DNA of 64,000 nucleotides, taken from positions 48,259 to 112,258 of the forward strand of contig JAGYXB010001015.1 of assembly GCA_022495005.1 (NCBI GenBank). Direction: 5' to 3'. Origin of the DNA: Rhyacophila brunnea. Its lineage: Eukaryota > Arthropoda > Insecta > Trichoptera > Rhyacophilidae. The notes beneath the pieces are model-generated. The model was not told the origin of the DNA and ran no database searches. It saw only the letters and a program-made list of their open reading frames with translations. Shown here one piece after another: positions 24,104 to 35,326 of the stretch (positions are counted from its first letter, which is position 1; the number at the start of each line of letters is the position of its first letter). Both the position numbers and the translations under genes were made by a program.

Positions 24104-24602
24104 AATAATTACAAGATAAAAAGAACTTTTCATATACCACGTTTTTAAATTTTCTGTTGAATCATATAAACTTGACAATTCTATGTATTAATAAAAACTT
24201 TTTATTGTACTTGGATAGAAATACTGAATAAATATAGAATATTGAAATGTCATTTTGTTATTTCATATTGATTTCCATAGAAACGCACGTATATATTAAT
24301 AATTTAGTTGCTAGGACCACCTTAGCAACCAACAATAATAACTTTCTATACAAAACAGAATTAACTGAAAATGAATTCAATTCTGCTTAAAAATGGCTAA
24401 AAGTATTCAAAGAATGCATTTTCGTCGTGGTCTGATACATATTCTAAATGTTTAAAATGTCTAGCTAGTCGGAAAAATAGTTAAAAATCTTCAATCGTCC
24501 AATACAAATCTTGGACAAACAAGAAAAAATATGTACTGGACACACAAGAAAAAATTAGTACTGGACAAACAAGAATATGTACGAACTAATAAAAACGTGG
24601 TA
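24104..24602 (-). mobile_element. Repeat family A, copy A3 with internal expansion
   Basis: Inverted repeat ACCACGTTTTT (24136-24146) / AAAAACGTGGT (24591-24601), with the conserved outer tail at 24104-24123. Near the right end the motif tactggacaaacaag is repeated about three times (24500-24575), so this copy carries a short internal tandem array also hinted at in A4. Confidence 0.8.
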
Positions 24603-24609
24603 AAATGTT

Positions 24610-26096
24610 AACATACTGAATATTATTGAAATGGATAGCCTAATATTCAAATACTTATGTAAATATTAAATAAACCTAATGGCCAAAAAATATTAAAAAA
24701 TATTCGCACAGGTACCTACTTATTATTTTATAATATTAATAAAAAAAATTCTAAGTAGTAGGTTCTTACACATTCAGTTTTCAAATTATTGACGATTTTC
24801 ATCAACTCACCTTTGCTGGTAGACTTACAATAATATCCAGTTGCTATGTTTTTCCTATTATATTTATCATTTTACCCATACAATATAATAATATGCCTTG
24901 ATTTATCTATCTGTCTATCTTTAACGCATAAGAGAAAACATTTTTAAGTGTTTAGAAGAGAGTGAGATAAATAGAAGACGTATTAAAAGGAGTAAGGTGA
25001 GAGAAAAAATAGCAAGTAAACGCAAAATATAAATTTAAAAAATTAACTCAAATTAAGGAAACGTTTATTTTAATCGGGTCGTGAAATAAAACAAATGATA
25101 CTTAGGATACTTTCATAATATTTTGACAGACGCTTAAAGTGCAGTAGGTACCTACTAATATAATGCCACGTCCAAGAATGTTGACAGGTGGCATTGTCAC
25201 TTAGTATTTTGTTATTAGTTCGTATATAATTTGTCAAACCTCATTACAAATATTTCATTTCTATAAATTCAAATGATATATAACTAATAAAACACTGAAT
25301 TTTTTAAATATTTGAAATATACATAGATACTTATTTCAATTGGAATAATTGGTATATATTTATTTAAATAAAAAAGATAACATTTATTATTCGGTGGTTC
25401 AATACATTTAAATTACGAATTACAAAGAAAGCATGACCGCAGATTAAACAAAGCAATTCTGTAGAACAAAATAATACAAATTTAATATTATCTAGTAAGT
25501 ACCTACCTACAATCTTCATGATATTATTATCTATTTATTTTATTTCTTTCCGTGAGAATATTCCGACCGTTTTAAAGCATTGTTAATATTATAATATTTC
25601 TGTAATGCAGATCGCGTTAATATAGGTCAATAATTATTGCATGATTTATTTGTTTTTACAAATAATATAAAGAAAACTTTCCATGGAAAATATATAATTA
25701 AATAATAAGCCATGCTACCGCCATCTGTGGACGGACGGCTGAACCTTTTGCAAACTTCGCTCCTTCGATTTTTCGTTTGCAGCCAGCGGTGAGAAAATTG
25801 GAAGGGGTAGGACCAGGGAGGGATTCCCTACCTAACCCGTTTTCACGTAGGTAGGTAAGGTAAGCGAGTACACATTTATATCTGTACAGCGGGGGGTTAA
25901 TATAACTAGATATGCAAATTACGTTGCAGATGCGGTGAGAATTTAGTGAAAATTAAAAGTGTCTAGGAAGTAATTTTAGAAAGATTGTCGAATTGTTGTT
26001 TTTGAATACAATTATTGATTCAATAAAAAAATAATACATAATATTGCTGAAAAGAAATATTCAATTAAATATTGTTATATTGACCGATGGTAATTA
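24610..26096. other. AT-rich DNA, one small shared motif
   Basis: A ~35-bp motif around 25172-25205 (aatgttgacaggtggcattgtcac) resembles 34578-34608. A GC-richer patch lies at 25710-25900. No gene found. Confidence 0.4.
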
Positions 26097-26104
26097 ATTA
26101 AGCT

Positions 26105-26528
26105 CAAAAAACATTGGCAGATTGCGTCTGGCCCGATCTTCTGCCACGACTGTCAAAATCTAGAATCTATAGTTTTCTCAAGAATCGAGAGCGATCGTGA
26201 GTAAAGTGGGATAAATTCTATTGTCCGTCGTCCGGATCCAAACGAAGATTGCCGAGGACATACGAAAATATCCTAACACCGCCCACTAGGTTTGACAGCT
26301 CAGTTTTGATGTACATTTGCGCGGGTATACTGTTCAATGTAGCCACAATCTAACGAAGAAATAGTTTTCGGTCAACCTATATTTTTAATAATAGCAACAA
26401 ATTTAAACCAATCACAAATAAGGACCAATGCCATTGAATCGTTGCGTATTGTAATAGTGTAAAAACGTTGGCCACGACGGTCGGCGTGGATCATTGGATC
26501 GGGTTGCGTCTGCGCATCTGCCAATGTT
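26105..26528. mobile_element. Inverted-repeat element (~424 bp)
   Basis: ACATTGGCAGATTGCG near 26111 and its mirror (reverse complement ACATTGGCAGATGCGC) ending at 26528 form inverted repeats, with CCCGATC shared further in. Flanks attaagct (26097-26104) and attaagcc (26529-26536) agree at 7 of 8 bases, which would make this another hAT-type element, though five extra bases at the left end make the exact terminus uncertain. Confidence 0.6.
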
Positions 26529-26909
26529 ATTAAGCCTTTATGTAATTTAAAGCCATGTAAAATGTATATAAATCATGATCATTTATGGCACTGCCAAGAG
26601 GAGATCTTACCATCCATGAAAAACGTCCTCTATCCTGGACAATCAAGCGCTGAGACTTTCCAGTTGCTTTGACTAAGTATTCTTAAATATCCTGTGGTAC
26701 AGTCAAACCATCTCAGTTTTAGCCTTCCAAGTCTTATCCTGGAATTAAAATATACTTATCGCCTGCAGTATTATTTTTTTCTTTACCAAATTTTAAAATT
26801 TTTATGTGGAGCTTGAAAAAACTGTCAAAATTAACATACTAATTATTGGAATCATAAAATCTAAAATCGATACATATTTGAATAGAATCAGAATTTTAAT
26901 AAGTAGTTA

Positions 26910-27227
26910 TTAAGGCTATACCTCAGCTGGGGCACGGTCTAAAAAGATCGTGACTAGGTGATGCGCGGATTGTGTAAATGACGCATGCCGAACGAAATAT
27001 AATTTGTTATAAAAATTAAACATGCGTTCATTTAATGTTCTGTTGATTGTTCTATTAGTAACAATAATAATATATTCATTGTTATTTTTTCTTTTTCAAG
27101 TAAATGGGTAACGTTTAAATTGACATGTTCACGGCTCGAATTCCGCTCTCCGATTGCCAGCGAGTCCAAAACTTCGTCTCACCTATAGTTGAAAATTATT
27201 TGCCGATTCACTGAAGTATGCTCTTAA
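26910..27227 (+). mobile_element. TTAA-flanked MITE, family T, copy 2
   Basis: Flanked by TTAA at 26910-26913 and 27224-27227. Ends GGCTATACCTCAG and CTGAAGTATGCTC. The 310-bp body lacks a segment (the sequence around tttacacgatttaag) that is present in copies 1 and 3. Confidence 0.85.
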
Positions 27228-27229
27228 TA

Positions 27230-28200
27230 GCCAATCGTATGAGTAGATTGTTATTTTTAAACATTCTGGAATAATGTAGCAACCAAATAAATAAATTAGT
27301 AGGTAGGTCGGTACTATCAATAATTGAAGGTACCTACTTGATTGAGTTTGCAATTTTTATGACCCGAGTTGAAGATGTCCGAAAGCAAAACCCGAGTCGC
27401 AAAACACTATTCAAATAAATAAATGTTTAAAAATCTTAAAATTAAAATATCATGTAATTTTCCGCCTGGGCTCATCAGCTCAATTTTGCACAGTGGTAAA
27501 TTTTTCAAAATCCGAATATTTTTGCAAGAAAAAAATGCAATATAAGTTTATAGATATAGTTCCCTATACTTATATATTCGAAACTGACATTTTCATATTA
27601 AAATTATTTTGTTGCGATCAAAATATTATCTGAACTACCCCAATTTCATGATTACTACCGCAACCAAATGCGGAGCAATTGAATTTCTGTATGTGACTTT
27701 AATGGAGGACCTAATATCCTAATATCACGGGAATTCATATCTTACTTTATGACTAAAACAAACATTTATATAAAACACAATTAATTGCGATTCAAGATAA
27801 ATAAAAATAAAATAATAATTAAAAGAGTTTCGTCCACGAGTGGATTTCTAGTACTGAGCCTCCAAATTTTCAGACTTATTTAATTTTCTTTAAATTATTT
27901 GAAGAATATCCACACAAAGCTTAAGTAGATACTTTAACGTAGCCGATATAATACCATTAATATAGGTGAATCAGTATTCAGTTGTTGTGTTGTGGTATGT
28001 TTGGCGTGTAGGGCACCGGGGCAAGCCCCATATCCCTTTCATCTGTATGATGGCGTGTGATGGAAGTCTCCTCCCTTGCGGGTTTTCCTGTATTGTCTGC
28101 ATCTTGGCTTGTTGGTTAGAATTAAAATTGTGTTTCTTTTTCTTCTTTCTTCTTTCTTCACTCTTGTCGGCGCTCGTTCGTTTCTATCTATACTTTGGTG
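27230..28200. other. AT-rich DNA, then possible LINE tail region
   Basis: 27230-27960 holds nothing recognisable. On the minus strand 28200-27960 directly follows the LINE ORF1 stop and could be the intergenic part and start of its ORF2 (an ATG with no stop for ~40 codons), but no reverse-transcriptase motif is seen before the sequence becomes AT-rich. Confidence 0.35.
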
Positions 28201-28205
28201 TGGAT

Positions 28206-28763
28206 CTAGGTCCTTTTGCTGGTTAGTCTTTTCATGAGTTCGTTGGCGATATCGATGGCGCTCTTGAGCGCCATCAGCGCTTCATTGATTTGGTCTGGCT
28301 CCGTGGTTCTGTTGGTTGTGTTTATCCAAGCTGGTTTGAATGTGTTTTGCGATTCTTCGCGTTGTCTGGGCTGTTGTTGAAATTGCTTGTCGGCGTTTGT
28401 AAACGCATATCTGGCGTGTTTGGGGTGCCTTGGGCAACCTCTGTAGTTGGCCGGGTGAGGGCCACCACAGTTGACGCATTTGGCGGGATCGGTCGTATTC
28501 TTCTTCTTGCAATCTGAGGTGAGGTGTTTGCCAGCACATCGGACGCACATCGGGGTAGCGTGGCAGCAGGAGGCGGAGTGGGCAAAGCCCTGGCAGCGAT
28601 GACACTGTCCATCCGCCGTTCTTCTGCGTAGCGGCTCCACCTGGATGGATAATCCGAAGATGGAGGTGAGCTTGTGGCACCGTGTACACAATAAAAGCTC
28701 CTTGCAATTGTAGTGGTATTGTTTGCTAGCATTAAAATAAACATTGCAGCAAACAATTTCCAA
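28206..28763 (-). pseudogene. Jockey-like LINE ORF1 (gag-like, three zinc knuckles), 5' truncated
   Basis: A 185-aa frame encodes a nucleic-acid-binding Gag-like protein of a non-LTR retrotransposon. Residues ~34-50 carry a conserved lead-in (VEPLRRRTADGQC). Three zinc knuckles follow: C54-x2-C57-x4-H62-x4-C67, C73-x2-C76-x3-H80-x4-C85, C96-x2-C99-x3-H103-x6-C110. This three-knuckle block (pre-C2HC type) is typical of Jockey/X-element ORF1, which binds the element RNA. The C-terminal tail is Gln/Asn rich. The N-terminal domain of the usual ORF1 is absent and the first ~25 residues look like unrelated AT-rich sequence, so the true element starts near 28690. No ORF2 remains. Confidence 0.75.
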
Positions 28764-29159
28764 TACACCCGCGAATTGCCTTTGGTGCTACTGCATACTG
28801 AATTACCTCACATTTTAGGTACATCCGAATAAATAAAAGGGTAGGTACTAATTATTAACAGTAGTTTTTTTTTTACTTGGATTGATTTTTTTATTTAATA
28901 TTTTAGATTGAAAAGTATTAAAAATAATGGTGATATATTTCCAAATATCGATATGTCCATAACGCTGTGTTTGAAGAATGTAAGGCAGTTAGTAATTAAT
29001 TTTAACACAAGTTTCTTTTTTTCTATAGTGTTGTATTGTAAATCAGAACAATAAATCCTTTATTCCAATAATATATACCTATAATAACTAAAACTGGGAT
29101 GGAGTTCATTTGGGTGACTAAATAGTATCTTCAAAAGTGACCTCCCACTGTGTCGTAAG

Positions 29160-29362
29160 TGTGAGAGGTTTAAAATAATACAATTTTATGTAACAAAAAT
29201 ACTTTATGCAGTCATCAAATGATATAAAATAAATATGAGGGATAATAAGGCTTCAAAATTATATAAATAGATTATCTACAACGTTTAAGGAGTGTCCAGG
29301 ATCATGGTTTGAAAATACAATAAAAACTCAATTTTGACCTACGACGAGCATGTCCCCCTTTA
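29160..29362 (+). repeat. Diverged repeat L, copy 2
   Basis: Matches 867-1075 in the same orientation (gagaggtttaaaa, atgcagtcatcaaatg, acgtttaaggagtgtccagg). Confidence 0.6.
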
Positions 29363-29385
29363 GTACATAATATTATAATTCTCGA

Positions 29386-29465
29386 ACGTCTATTTATTTT
29401 AGAATTTCATTCGATCGCATGGCGCCTTGTTGTCCCGGCACCGAATCGTCCTAGACCCTTGAAAT
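29386..29465 (+). repeat. Short repeat J, copy 1
   Basis: The segment from tctatttattttagaatt to gttgtcccggcaccgaatcg and cctagaccc matches 61294-61360. It is a GC-richer block in AT-rich DNA; nature unknown. Confidence 0.6.
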
Positions 29466-30090
29466 CAAACCAGTCTCTGAATTATAATATTAAGCCAGAA
29501 GATCTTGTGGACTTATAGGTTTTTAAAAATATATTTTTTTTAATTTATTAAGTGTCTGATACGTAAGGTTCTTTTAAGGGTTTCTACGTCATGTGCCATT
29601 CTTAAATAAGTTGGTGGTTAATATTTCTTCACGCTATGAGTACAGTCCCTTACGAGTTAAATCTGCCCCTAGACTCGCCAAATTGTAAAAAATACCTGCT
29701 CCAACTGGAAATTTGAAATCTTGATAATGTGGAAGTATCAATACATATTTTATATGAGCATTCGTTATTAGTTATTCAAGAAGCCTCCATCCCAGTGTCT
29801 GTCAAAATGTATGCCGCAGCAATCTAGTGGTTCTAGGTGTGTCGCGAAAGTCTGTGAATGTGTCCATATTTTAAATTTATAACTTGATTGCTTTCCTAGA
29901 CAGTAGACAACTAATTATCTGCATCATTGTCTGTGGATTTTTCGTAATTGATTATCACATATACCTACGAATCGGTCATCAATCCTTTCACAATATATGA
30001 CAGAACACAACTGATATTATCAATGAATAAAAATATAATTAAATTGAAAAACGACCCTGTGCACAAAGCTTTAATTCCTGCGCATCTCTA

Positions 30091-30316
30091 CTATATACAA
30101 GACTGATATCGATGGTAGTTTATCATATTATGTATGTATAGAGATATATATACAATATCTAAGTTAGTTGTAATTTTTTCAATAAGTGCTATGTTTTAGC
30201 AGCACCTGCCTTGGCTGTGTTAACTTTTAGAGCGATATAGACAGTTTTGACAGTTTAGTTATAATACCTCAATACATACATATGATAAACTACCCTCGAT
30301 AGCAGTCTTATGTATA
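30091..30316. mobile_element. MITE with ~40-bp terminal inverted repeats (226 bp)
   Basis: Left arm around aagactgatatcgatggtag-tttatcat (30099-30128) mirrors the right arm atgataaacta-ccctcgatagcagtctta (30281-30310). The similarity continues outward through ctatata/tgtatag. The interior is non-coding. Terminal TA dinucleotides would fit a Tc1/mariner MITE, but the target duplication is not certain. Confidence 0.75.
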
Positions 30317-30551
30317 GAATAAATGCGTTGAGTTGTCAGCATTTTGGATTTCATTTAAGGTCAATTTTATAGATATCTAGCCATTAAACCTTTGTTGGCA
30401 TTTAGACTGTCATATCTTTTCAAATTAGGTTTCTCAGCATTCATGGAAATTAAAATAAAAAAAGTGGTTACAATCAAATATGGTAAACGAGTAGCTGTGT
30501 GTATTTATCTAATTTATTCTTATGCGTCAATTATATTGAATTCAATTACAA

Positions 30552-30853
30552 TTGTTGGCGAATTTAAAAGCGGGCGATTCAGCTACTGCGATTGCGATGA
30601 TGACACATAAAACTATCCATACGCTGAGAAGCCAACAAGCTAGCGACTATTTTGACAGAACGTAGTTCGTTTTCTACCAGGAGGTTGCTACCACGCTCTA
30701 CTGCGCAGACGCAGTAGACTCACACGCCGGCGTGTAGCGTGTAAAGTTGACCGGCTTTTAACTTTTCTCGGTAGATTGTTTACAATCTGTTTGTTAGCTT
30801 GTTCGATGATGACACTGGGTGACTTTACAGGCAGATTGTAAATTCGCCAACAA
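30552..30853. repeat. Inverted repeat with internal palindromes
   Basis: TTGTTGGCGAATTTA (30552-30566) and TAAATTCGCCAACAA (30839-30853) are exact reverse complements 15 bp long. Between them are a second partial copy (gccaacaagct near 30632) and the two palindromes listed next. A MITE is likely, but no target duplication was found. The 72-aa ORF at 30392-30610 overlaps the left arm and has no motif. Confidence 0.6.
30698..30735. repeat. Two adjacent perfect palindromes
   Basis: CTACTGCG-caga-CGCAGTAG (30698-30717) is a perfect 8-bp stem with a 4-nt loop. Four bases later ACACGCCGGCGTGT (30722-30735) is a 14-bp perfect palindrome. Both are GC-rich and stand out from the AT-rich background. 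Confidence 0.9.
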
Positions 30854-31016
30854 GCAGCTCGTAAAGTAGCTCAATATCATTGACGCATTACCAATACTAA
30901 GCTTTTCTTATTAATATTAATTTTTTTGGTGTGCTACAATACGAATTCTCCTTCTCCAGTGTACTGTCAGGCAAAAAGTTTGGCAGACACTGCTCTATCC
31001 AAAGAGTGAGCGAGTA

Positions 31017-31031
31017 GGGGGGGGGGGGGGG
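31017..31031 (+). repeat. Poly-G run (15)
   Basis: Fifteen consecutive G bases, rare in AT-rich DNA; the count may vary by assembly or slippage. Confidence 0.95.
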
Positions 31032-31689
31032 TAAGGAAGAACTTCGTAAACACCTTTATGCTTCGAACTTTACTGGTGCAGGTGATCATTACATCTCGTT
31101 ATGCATTTACTGTTGAAATTATATATTTGAAATATTATAAAGTACCTACGTAACTTCTTGTATTATATTACATATTATATTTAGAATTATTATATTCTTT
31201 ATAATATTGATTCAAGACACTTAATAACTTTAAACAATAATTAATATTTTGTCGAATAGACAACTAAGAAAAAGAAAAAATATTTTGAAATACGTTTGAA
31301 ACTACTCCCAATCTACTTGTAAGTTTTGAATTTATTTTGTTTTTTTATTATTTTATATGGTAAAAGAAGGCTCCACCCCTTAGGCCACCATCAGTTGACC
31401 CAACCCCGTATCACGATGCTGAGCAACCTAAAGTCTTTGAGTATCTATGGGGAAATAGTCGAAAAATGCTTTTTGAGCAGGATATAATAAGAATAAGGTA
31501 ATTTAATAATATAACTTACATTATTTACTGCATGACATTTTGAAACATCTCCTCTCCACTGTCAAGTGATAGGATGTCAATCCAAATAATCTAGTTAAGT
31601 AGGTACATACTGTAGCAACAATTTTAAGCGTTTTGATGCGATTAATTAAATCATGCATTATATACCTAAGTATACCATATTAGATAACA

Positions 31690-32259
31690 AATAATCTTCT
31701 GTTTATAAAATATCAAATATTAAATTTGGTTTAGGCAGGGTTCAATTCAATTTTAAAACTAACCAACACCATCTACAATTTTGTATTCTTAGTTCAATAT
31801 AACTGCCCGAGTTTACTGTCAGACAACAAGATCTCGTAAATAACAGGAAATCGCTTTAGTCGCATTTATAAAATACTTCTCAGTGACGTACCTGTCATGG
31901 CGGCAACGCGTGTTTAAATAATCTATCGACTCTCTTTTTAGGTGCGACTCCTTTTCTTCTTCGCTATAAACCAAAAATTTACTAATAATAATTCTAACAT
32001 CACTCCTGATCGTTTTAGACATATTTTTATTATAAAAACCATAAAATTACATAAATTGATAGATCCGTACACTACGGAAGTGTAAAATGAAATAGTAAAT
32101 TTGGGAGCGTTCCTCATTTGAAAACGGAAGTGCGATTAACTGTACTGGGAGGGGTTTGCTAGTACAAAGTTTTAACATGTGGACAAGAAGTTCTTGTTTG
32201 ACAATAGCGTGTATTATTTAAGTCGGATATCCGCAGCCTATCTCCACTCTTCGCCACTG
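31690..32259 (+). mobile_element. H1 MITE right half, interrupted
   Basis: tttggtttaggcagggttc starts the arm; it runs to ttagttcaat (~31801) and resumes near 32197 with gtgtattatttaagtcgg, ending tcttcgccactg at 32259. The intervening ~395 bp is foreign to H1. Confidence 0.7.
31805..32196 (-). other. Unidentified insertion within H1, carrying a 67-aa minus-strand ORF
   Basis: The ORF (32022-31819, minus) begins MSKTIRSDVRIIISKF and is rich in charged residues (EEEKESHLKRE). Its opening loosely recalls the N-termini of insect transposase-like proteins that start with a helix-turn-helix, but I cannot assign it. No terminal repeats or target duplication were found at the borders. Confidence 0.3.
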
Positions 32260-32512
32260 GTATATCATAAAGATAAAAGGCTGGCTTTGTATGGATTTCA
32301 GCATTTTCACAAAACAGTTAGGTAGGCCATTTTCTTTTTGATCAAAAAATAAATTGACCACATATTCGCGGACAAAACCACAGAGGAACCATTATTTATT
32401 TCCATCATGGCTGTCAGAAACATGCGGCGAGGGGTCTTGCGAAATCATGCCGTAATGACCGTCCTACCTCCTCTTCTTCTATACACTCTCCTATAACTTT
32501 CATTTCATTCCG

Positions 32513-33010
32513 CTACACTAAAATAATTAATGGCGGTCTTAAATATCTGCTAACCCCACTGTTTGTGACCGCGCCTGGCGCGTACTCAAAGGAAACGAAA
32601 AATGTAGAAAATAATCGTATTAAAGTTGTGTAAATTCTAGCGATTTTGAGCTTTATGTAATGAGTAAATAAGAGTTGAATATAAAGTGTCAAAAAATTCG
32701 GATAAGCGCGCTTTCGCCCGCGCAACGACAGCCTCATTTGATAAATCACCCCCAAGGAATAAAAAACTTTCAGGCGTTTTTTTTTTAACAAGCCATATTC
32801 GCCTTTATAGTCCAGTCGTGAAGTAACAATAAACGCGTGCCAGTTCGCAGTCGTTTGGTTCATTTGACGGAGCGGTACTAAAAAATGTCCGCGTCTAGGA
32901 CCACAGGCCGTAGGGGAGGCATTTTCACAATGGCAACGTGTTTTAAAATCACCCCTTTTAACGCCGGAGTCGGGCCTGGGGGAAGATCTCTGCGCATACA
33001 TAATGTACAC
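32513..33010 (-). CDS. Unrecognised 165-aa ORF in a CpG-richer patch
   Basis: The longest non-transposon ORF of this part. It starts MYIMYAQRSSPRPDSG and has a basic, low-hydropathy N-terminal half and a hydrophobic segment near residues 105-150. No domain is recognised. Upstream (33010-33130) the DNA is CpG-rich, with aaatggcgg and gggcggggg motifs, which could be promoter-like on the minus strand. Codon use is not distinctive, so this may well be a chance ORF kept open by higher GC. Confidence 0.2.
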   Translation of the reverse strand: MYIMYAQRSSPRPDSGVKRGDFKTRCHCENASPTACGPRRGHFLVPLRQMNQTTANWHAFIVTSRLDYKGEYGLLKKKRLKVFYSLGVIYQMRLSLRGRKRAYPNFLTLYIQLLFTHYIKLKIARIYTTLIRLFSTFFVSFEYAPGAVTNSGVSRYLRPPLIILV

Positions 33011-33224
33011 CGAGACGAGGGATGTTTTTTTTCGATGTCTATGTAATCAAAATGGCGGATCGCAAAGGGCGGGGGTTGCGAGCGACTCGCGCCCTTATGT
33101 CCCCGATTCCTGGGCCTTATGTTACCTTATGTGGACACGCGTAATGATTTCGGTACGTACATAGAACTAAGCGCTTTCAAAAGTGGTTGCAAAAATGGCT
33201 ATTTTGCGCAAAAATCTACGTATT

Positions 33225-33703
33225 TTACCACGTTTTTATTCGCTTGTATTCTTGTTTGTCCAGTACAAATTTTTTTCTTGTTTGTCCAAGATTTGTATTG
33301 GACGATTGAAGATTTTTAACAAACTTTGAAACTTTTAGAATATATCAGAACACGATGCCAATGCATTCTTTTAATACTTTTAACCATCTTTAAGCAGAAT
33401 TGAATTCATTTTCAGTTAATTCTATTTTGTATGGAAAGTTATTTCGGAAAAAAATGTAAAAAGTAAAACACTATTATTGGTTGCTAAGGGGGTCCTAGCA
33501 ACTAAATTATTAATATATACGTGCGTCATTATGGAAATCAATATGAAATGTCAAAATGACATTTCAGTATTCTATATTTATTCAGTATTTCTATCAAGTA
33601 CAAAAAGAGTATTTATTAATACATAGAATTGTCAAGTTCATATGATTCAACAGAAAATTTAAAAACGTGGTATATAAAAAGTTCTTTTTATCTTGTAATT
33701 ATT
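33225..33703 (+). mobile_element. Repeat family A, copy A4
   Basis: Inverted repeat ACCACGTTTTT (33227-33237) / AAAAACGTGGT (33661-33671), followed by the conserved outer tail to ~33703. Near the left end the cttgtttgtcc motif is repeated. The 66-aa plus ORF (33119-33319) runs into it and is not a gene. Confidence 0.85.
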
Positions 33704-33709
33704 CTTGAT

Positions 33710-34220
33710 TCATCTTTCAGCTCATCATTCTACTAATGCAGATGAAATGCATATCTAAATCTTCAAAAGAAAAGAAAATTATAAATATAATATGAAATAC
33801 CCACCTACTATAAAACAGGTTAATGAGAAAATTAACCAAAAATCATTTTACATTGCATACCTATTTGTTTGATAAATAATAGTCCATAGTTGATTTCACG
33901 GAAAAAAATCATCCTGCATTATGACGTATGACATCGATATTGTCTAAAACAATAAATAAAAGCTCGAGTGGTAATGCAGTTTACTGTATTTTCATTTGCT
34001 TTAAAAAAAAAACAAATGAGTCATGCTCTCATTTATTATTACTTTCATTTGTCTTTAAACAAATGAGCAACTTTTACATTTGTTCTTTTTGATTCCATCG
34101 TTAAACATCAATAATATAAAAAAAACACTTCTGTTTTTACTACAATAATCTACAATTTATTGGTATAAGTTTTAAAAAGTTTTTACAATTTAATATTTGT
34201 CTAGATTTATAACATGTAAA
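33710..34220. other. AT-rich DNA, nothing recognised
   Basis: No feature assigned. Confidence 0.4.
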
Positions 34221-34228
34221 AATAATAT

Positions 34229-34426
34229 GTGGTGCAGTGCAAAAGATGCTAGCGTTTCATTCGGGAGCTGCGGATTAGATTCCCGGTAAGGACACAGAAT
34301 ATATTTATGTGATTTTCTCGAAGCCTGTGATTGTTTCACTTCTATTAGATACTATTACTAAATACACTACTAACTGTCACTGAGCCTTTCTCTAGGCCTG
34401 TTGTAGTATTAAAAAGAATATATATT
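34229..34426 (+). mobile_element. tRNA-derived SINE, copy S3 (full length, diverged)
   Basis: Head TGGTGCAGTGC (34230-34240) with a degenerate B box (gattagattcc, 34273-34283), then the body with tgtgattttctcgaagcctg and gattgtttcacttctatta, ending gttgtagtattaaaaagaat. It defines the ~195-bp length of this SINE family in the window. Confidence 0.7.
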
Positions 34427-35054
34427 ATGTAAGTATACTAATATATATAGGTATATTTTAAATATTTAAACAGATATAATAATATATGAATCGCAATACA
34501 CACTGACAGATACACTGATTACCTCTCTGTCTGGACATTGAACACATTGAACGCACTGACTATACCTATTGATAATAATGTTGACAGGTAGCACTACCAC
34601 TTGGTATTTTTAAATAGGTAATCGTAATTATTCAAATGTGAAATCGTGTAATAACATAAAATAACATAAATCAAATAATAGATAGGTACACGCACAGAAT
34701 GGAATATTTTAAGAACCGAATCGCTGTGTTCGATTTTTAAAAATTAAATTACGTTGAATGCTAGTATGGACAATTATTAATCCGGCAATAGTCTTTAAGA
34801 TTTTAATATGAATTTGGATATATCTGAAAATTGGACAGATTTTAAATATAACATAACCTAACCTAAGCTGTTTTTGATACATCCAATAGTTTTGTCTTTA
34901 GTAACATAAATGTTTAAATATGTAATAGCCATATAGGTAAGGAAAATTGCATATAGCCACATAATATTAGATTTACTAACCCATAAATTTAAGAAAATAT
35001 ATTAAATTTTAATGATTGTGGGTTCAATTTCCATTCGTAGTAAATATTTTTTTC

Positions 35055-35187
35055 TAGGGAAAATTAACAAACACTATCTACATTATGTAGTCTTAGTTCA
35101 ATGAAAACAGAGACGTTTGACTGACAAAGTTTAGTTTGAACTATTTATGTTAAATCTTAATAGGCTACCTCCACCTCTCGCCACTAA
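35055..35187 (+). mobile_element. H1 MITE right end fragment
   Basis: From ttaacaaacactatctac to cctctcgccacta. Only the right arm remains. Confidence 0.65.
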
Positions 35188-35326
35188 TTAATTATTGTTT
35201 CTAAGACGTAATAAAAATGTGTATTTAATAAAAAAATACAAGTTCTCATGACGCGATATTATTTATTTTAATAAAAATATTTTAATTAATGAAATATATT
35301 GTTGAACGACTAATGCCGTTTCTGTA

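Noticed and set aside
28206..28768. Overlapping ORFs in other frames at the LINE ORF1
   Set aside because: Shadows of the zinc-knuckle frame; they lack the Cys/His spacing.
29092..29801. Element with CTGGGATGGAG / CTCCATCCCAG ends
   Set aside because: The 11-bp inverted match at 29094 and 29787 is suggestive but the flanks show no target duplication and no second copy is seen.
32513..33010. 165-aa ORF as a confident gene
   Set aside because: No domain, no start or splice context, and it lies in a GC-richer patch where open frames are expected; kept only as a low-confidence entry.
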